Part shown: one piece after another, positions 29,851 to 33,977 of the stretch
Layout: every line of letters begins with the position of its first letter
Position numbering within the stretch: position 1 is the stretch's first letter
Notes under the pieces: generated by a model
Seen by the model: the letters and a program-made list of their open reading frames with translations, nothing else
The model's database searches: none
Told to the model about the DNA's origin: nothing
Origin: Chondrus crispus
Taxonomy: Eukaryota > Rhodophyta > Florideophyceae > Gigartinales > Gigartinaceae
Direction of reading: 5' to 3'
Assembly (NCBI RefSeq): GCF_000350225.1
Contig: NW_005179274.1
Span: 1 to 33,977, forward strand
DNA length: 33,977 nt
Position numbers and translations under genes: made by a program

Positions 29851-30514
29851 TGTAGTATAACCCCCCCTGGGGCTTTAATTTTGATTAGATCAACTCAGAA
29901 TCGGATCGGTTACTGTAGGGCTCGATGTTCTACAGTACCACCACGTGTACCCCCAAGTACAGGGGGCGCACGTGTACACGTGTACGCGCGGGACCGAAGA
30001 GCGCCCACACACGTGTACTGTCAGCCCCGATGGCTGACAGTATTACAGTGTCGACCGACCGCTACAGTACGTCGCTACAGTACATCGGTACTGTACTATT
30101 ATGATAGGTCATTATGTACATTAAATAGGGCGCGGACCGGCGGCGGTGGAGGAGAAGAAGCACGGACTTGTCACCCACCGACTGTCAAGGTCCGTCTTCC
30201 AGCTTACTTAACCCGCGCGATCCGTCTTCGCGCGCGTTAAACGGGACAAAGCGGGTAGGGGACACACGCGTACGCGAGCGAGCCTAGATCCGCCTCCGCC
30301 CATCAGCGCTGGTACATTACCCAGCGCTGCTCCGGGGCGTCGAGGCCTGGATCGGCCCGCGCGTACGCTCGTCCCCGACCGTCTCGCTCTACCCCGATAC
30401 CAGGGCCCGCTTCCCTGTCTCGTTAGCTGTGTGTTCTCCCTGTCTTCTCCCCCGAAGGGTCTACGTCGAGCTAAAGCATACACACCTCTACGTCAGGGGG
30501 GTGTCTATGCTACA
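29851..30514 (-). mobile_element. Solo LTR B inside the outer transposase gene
   Basis: 664 bp, ends TGTAGTATAAC...TATGCTACA on the plus strand, flanked by ATCGT (29,846-29,850) and ATCAT (30,515-30,519), a target duplication with one mismatch. It is homologous throughout to solo LTR A but clearly diverged, and keeps the terminal hairpin (30,475-30,511) with changed bases in the stem. It contains four CACGTG boxes and many TACAGTA/TACTGTA words. Removing it restores the transposase frame. Confidence 0.85.
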
Positions 30515-31801
30515 ATCATCCAGCCAGAAAAGCGTGGCACCAGGTATATATAAAAGGCGTCGGTTCACCGCAGCACACTTTTGTTCCATTTATGTGATAA
30601 GCACGTTGCGTCGTGGTGGCTTGTTAGTCCATCCCATCGTAGTGTACTCGACCCGTGCCCTTTTCTGTTTTGTGCAGCTCAAAGCTGACCAAACGTCCTT
30701 GTGGCGGTCAGCAGCAACACCCATCTGAAAAAAACTGCTGTTTTCGCGAGACGATACCGTGGTGACTGACTCACCGTATGAAGAGCAGAGTACGTGCTGC
30801 GCATTAACAGCCATAAACTCTGAGAGTTCAACCGCTGTTCTATTACGAGACACCAGCACCCGATTTATTGCTTCCCGGACCTTCTCGAGCACACTATACG
30901 GCAACGGAGCTTTGAATAGTTCCAGTCGACTCGGAACGAATGCATCGATAATCCCCAAATGAAGATTCTGACCATCATAATCTGCACCTCGCTCTTCTTC
31001 ACAAACATTGCTGAGAACTGCATTGGCCTCCTTCAGAAAGAGTGCCGCCAGATTCTCATCGACATTATCCACAACTATTTCAACTTTCGCAATAGCAGAT
31101 AAATACTCCCAGCCAGGAAGTCCTGCCCGCCTTTGTGTGCTCGACCTAGCGTCTTCGGTGTCACCAGAGACGTGTTGATTGGACGGAATGGGAACTGAAT
31201 CATCATTATCTACAGTACATCCATGAGCCTCTAAAGGTTCTGCATCTTCCCCCATAAATATGCCGGACAAATAGTCTTTGATAAAATTTTGAGCTGCATT
31301 CACAGCCGAACTATCTCTCTGAACTGCTGAGGAGGTAGAATTTTGGATAGCAGCCAATTCTTCTTCGGTGATTCTGGCATCAGACGAAATGCTTTCATCA
31401 TCAGAACATGACACTTCTTGCATATCGGCAAGTTCTTGTGGGAAAGAACGATTTCCTTCTTCAATTGACGGGCTTCGTGGAGCCTCATTCGCGTTTTGTA
31501 GCGGCTGGAGGGTGGGTGGAGTTTCAGGCACTTCAATATGAACAGAATCTAGAGTACTAAAATGGCCAGTTTGTTCCTGACCACCCATTGGGGGTTCCAT
31601 ATGACAGCTATTGCCAATGAAATTATTTCCATTTTCAGATTCTGATCGTTCCGCCTGATGAGACATTGCCCCGCAGACAGCATTAGCAACGTGTTCGTCT
31701 TCAGAGGAGGAGTGGTTGAAACCATGGTCACTTCCGAGAACAGGGTCAGCAGGGACTACAGCTTTCGATTGCTGATTAGTGCTGTAGGCGTTGTTTGACA
31801 T
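30515..31801 (-). pseudogene. 5' part of the outer DDE-like transposase gene
   Basis: The frame starts at ATG 31,801 (MSNNAYSTNQQSK). The first 200 residues are Ser/Glu/Asp-rich and look disordered (SSSEDEHVANAV, SCSDDESISSDARITEEEL). Then comes a folded-looking region (GLPGWEYLSAIAKVEIVVDN, LAALFLKEANAVLSNV, LEKVREAINRVLVSRNRT). A TAA at 30,590-30,592 interrupts; the same frame goes on with MEQKCAAVNRRLLYIPG and FWLDD up to solo LTR B. An acidic N-terminus followed by a DDE core is common in eukaryotic transposases. This is the start of the gene that ends at 7,836; without insertions it would encode about 920 aa. Confidence 0.65.
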
Positions 31802-31821
31802 ATTGTTACTGGGGGAAACGT

Positions 31822-31872
31822 GATGGGGACGACAGAATAGGATGGAGACGACAGAATAGGATGGAGACAACG
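31822..31872. repeat. Short tandem repeat, 19 bp, about 2.7 units
   Basis: GATGGAGACGACAGAATAG repeats just upstream of the ATG of the outer transposase, in its presumed 5' untranslated region. Confidence 0.85.
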
Positions 31873-31994
31873 GAAGTTTGTAAATGGATGGATCGGGTGA
31901 TTTTAGAGCGACAAAAGGTAGAAGGATTCTCGGGGGAGCGGCAGAACTTTAAGAGCTGGAAGGGGTGAGAAAGTGAGGTCACCTAGGTCTGAGT

Positions 31995-32250
31995 GTCCTT
32001 CAGTGATGATCGGAGAGAAAAAAGTGATATTTTGCAGTGATTCTGAGCGACATCACTCGTTTTGCGTGCACAGTAGTGATGATCACAACACTGTTGTGAA
32101 TGTTCACTGCACTGTGGTGAATGTTCACATCACTGGAGTGATCACTCACTCAAATTCAAGTGATGAAATCACCAAAAAACATCACTTTTTCTACCTGCTG
32201 GTCACCATCCCTCACCATTTCTGAGTGATTGAAAAATCATCACTCTGGGA
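31995..32250. repeat. Cluster of AGTGAT/ATCACT words, likely sub-terminal region of the outer transposon
   Basis: About 250 bp with well over a dozen GTGAT or ATCAC pentamers in both orientations, including the small inverted repeat GTGAATGTTCAC twice. Dense short repeats of this sort near a transposon end are typical transposase-binding arrays. The exact end and target duplication could not be found. Confidence 0.5.
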
Positions 32251-33112
32251 GCATAGGGATAGCGGCTTGAGAATCGCAGTTTACTGGGCGCGTCAACTGA
32301 GTGGAATCTTCTGCAGCGTACAAAAGAGGGAAATAGGTGATTTTGTCTTCAGGAAAGGTCTGTGTTCAGGAAGCGTCAGTGGGCGCGAAACGCAGCCTGA
32401 TGCGCGCCACTACTTCGCTCATGGCGATGCTATCGGCATGAGACATGCATGCATGGGACGTATGCACGGGTTGACGATGAATAGGTAGGATACTGTACCC
32501 AGGGTACAAGATGGTACAGGATGGACATGGATACATGCCGTTTCGAAAGCAATGCAGGCCTGTTGCGTGGTGAAGGCCGCCAGCTGTTGAAGGTGGTGTG
32601 GAAACGAGCCAATTGCTGCGCAATGGCAGTGGCAATAGGTAGCTCAGGCACGTGCCTCAGGAGGCACGGTGCCCTTCTCTGGCCAGATCTTGAGATATAT
32701 AGAGAGAGAGAGTACGGGCGCATACGTATCATGGTATGGTAAGGGAATGAGAGGCGTTCGTTGAAGAGATGGTGCGAGATGCACGGTTCTGTATCAAAAA
32801 AAAAAAACAAGCAAGTGCAACTCAATGACAGAAGAAAGTAGAGGATGGGTGCCAAGTATGTAACATGTTAGGCTACGGCGCGTCGCTCTCTCCTGTCTCG
32901 GCCGCCGGCTTCAACAAGAGCAACAAGGGCAAAAAAAGGCAACAGGCACTGTCGTTGTTGAATTATGTATACGTCAATAGTTTGTTTTTATGTTCCCCCA
33001 ACCGCGGGGGGAAGAGATTCAGAACTGTTAGCGAAAAAACCTGACACTACTATATACACACACGAGGTTGCGACAGAGAAAAAATTAGACGAAACGTCGC
33101 AAGGGGCAGGTA
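32251..33112. other. No gene seen; 3' flank of the CCT gene
   Basis: About 860 bp without a convincing frame on either strand. Contents are an (AG)n run near 32,700, a 12-A run near 32,797, and a small hairpin of TTCCCCC with GGGGGAA near 33,000. No clear AATAAA is visible for the minus-strand CCT gene. Confidence 0.4.
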
Positions 33113-33977
33113 TCACCGATTCAAACCCGGGACGACCTGGGGCTGCTCCATATCCTCATCGTCCTTGATCCTAACAAAGCGTCCCTTCACGCGGGGCCGT
33201 GCATCGGCGAGCTTCTTGCGGCAGTCGTAGCGAATAAGTTTTCCAAACCTGCGCTCTCTGCGCTTTTGCCTAAACCTGACCAACGCAGCCTCCCTGGTCT
33301 TCTTCTTAAACTCGCGAATGAGCTCCTGCTTCTCGTGCTCGATACGATCCTTTCGCTCTGCCTAATTCTCGGGCTTGACGGCGCCCTGGGGGCGGTGTTG
33401 CATGTGCGCGGCATGGGCGGGCGGCATGACCATGCCTTGAGGGAAGCCCGGGTGCTGGGGACCGGCAAACATGACCATGCCTTGCGGGGCATACATGGGC
33501 CCGGGGGCGGAGGGCATCATCATCTGCGGGTGCTGACCGATCATGAACATGCCGTGCGGGTGCTGGTGGGGGTGCGACGGGAGGAAGAAGGGGTGCTGGA
33601 CCGGGTGCTGGACGGGAGCAGCAGCAGAGGCGGCGGCGGCGGAAGCGGCGGCGGCGGGGTGCGGCGGGACAGTTCCTTGGTCCTTGGGGTCGGAGGAGGA
33701 GACGGTGAGTGGAGATTGTGGAGAGACCGGGGAGGAGTTGGAGGGGACCTTTGCGTCGCCGCTGTTTGGCGAGACGTGTCGTTGTTGGTGGTGTGCGGAG
33801 TGCGGAAGCGGGGAGGAGGATGTGGCGGGGGAGGCGAGGGAGGCGGGAGGCATGTGCTTGTCTTGGTGGGGGCGGTGGTGGTCGGCGGGGTCAGCTGCGG
33901 GGGAGACGTGTGTGGGCATGTTGAGAAACTCGCGCCGGACGGCCTCCTTAGCGGCGGCCTGGAGGTAGGGGCTCGAG
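33113..33977 (-). CDS. CCT-domain protein, 5' end beyond the window, in-frame TAG before the CCT domain
   Basis: The frame is open from the right edge of the window, so the N-terminus is missing. The visible upstream part is low-complexity and rich in Pro, Ser, Ala, His, Met and Gln (for example [19 protein letters not shown]), as in transcription regulators. A TAG at 33,362-33,364 follows VKPEN. The same frame then reads [18 protein letters not shown] and a textbook CCT motif: [39 protein letters not shown], ending at TGA 33,113. CCT domains of CONSTANS, CO-like and TOC1 proteins carry a nuclear signal and bind NF-Y subunits and DNA. The single TAG could be a nonsense allele, a sequencing error, or an unrecognised tiny intron ending in TAG. 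It is the only host-type gene in the window. Confidence 0.85.

Noticed and set aside
32430..32855. A 141-codon minus-strand frame with a hydrophobic start.
   Set aside because: It crosses the A-run and the AG microsatellite, and its composition looks random.
10686..33364. Several single in-frame TAGs (10,686; 20,044; 23,236; 23,440; 33,362) suggested that TAG might be a sense codon in this organism.
   Set aside because: The positions correspond to different residues in related proteins, TAA and TGA also interrupt other frames (17,990; 30,590; 15,398), and gag ends at a TAG. Random nonsense mutation explains them better.
1..33977. tRNA and rRNA genes.
   Set aside because: None was recognised; the tRNA-like match at 17,009-17,020 is a primer-binding site, not a gene.

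Overview
This window is eukaryotic nuclear DNA made almost entirely of transposable elements nested inside one another. One apparent host gene, a CCT-domain protein, runs off the right edge. The organism is unlikely to be a prokaryote: there are Ty3/gypsy (chromovirus) and Ty1/copia LTR retrotransposons, pogo-like and Tnp2-like DNA transposons, splice-site-like motifs, and a CCT domain of the CONSTANS/TOC1 type. The combination fits an alga, and my best guess is a repeat-rich red alga. That is inference; no ribosomal or organellar marker is present.

Left flank (1-7,800). A decayed pogo-family transposase fragment lies at 76-597, with a 38-bp perfect palindrome inside its helix-turn-helix codons. 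It is followed by three 122-bp tandem repeats built of palindromes (661-1,022). Next is the only intact long gene, a 1,268-aa Tnp2/CACTA-like (CMC-type) transposase on the minus strand (1,341-5,147). Beyond it are a twelve-unit 102-bp minisatellite (5,570-6,785) and a three-unit 106-bp tandem repeat (7,459-7,775).

Nested zone (7,836-31,801). Reading target-site duplications (TSDs), LTRs and frames gives this order. (1) The outermost layer is one minus-strand gene for an unclassified DDE-like transposase, now in three pieces: 31,801-30,515, 29,850-29,519 and 8,986-7,836. (2) A solo LTR (29,851-30,514; TSD ATCGT/ATCAT) and a 20.5-kb chromovirus (8,987-29,518; identical 640-bp LTR lengths, TSD ACCGT) are inserted in it. 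(3) The chromovirus is coded on the minus strand. Its gag is split by a second solo LTR of the related family (27,527-28,145; TSD CTCCG), and its integrase is split by a copia element (14,123-22,123; 454-bp LTRs, TSD ACCGG). (4) The 5' LTR of the copia element is split by a 2,430-bp pogo-like transposon (14,481-16,910; 27-bp TIRs, TA target). Removing each insertion restores the frame of the interrupted gene, which confirms the order. Every gene in the nest carries stops, frameshifts or an active-site change, so none looks autonomous now.

The chromovirus is unusual in two ways. It has a long open frame in antisense orientation (about 9,956-12,128) between its integrase and its 3' LTR. Its primer-binding region also lies in the loop of a perfect 11-bp U5/leader stem.

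Right flank (31,802-33,977). The 5' region of the outer transposon is dense in AGTGAT/ATCACT words. Then come about 800 bp without a gene, and then the CCT-domain gene (33,113 to beyond 33,977, minus strand), whose CCT domain is separated from the upstream frame by a single in-frame TAG.
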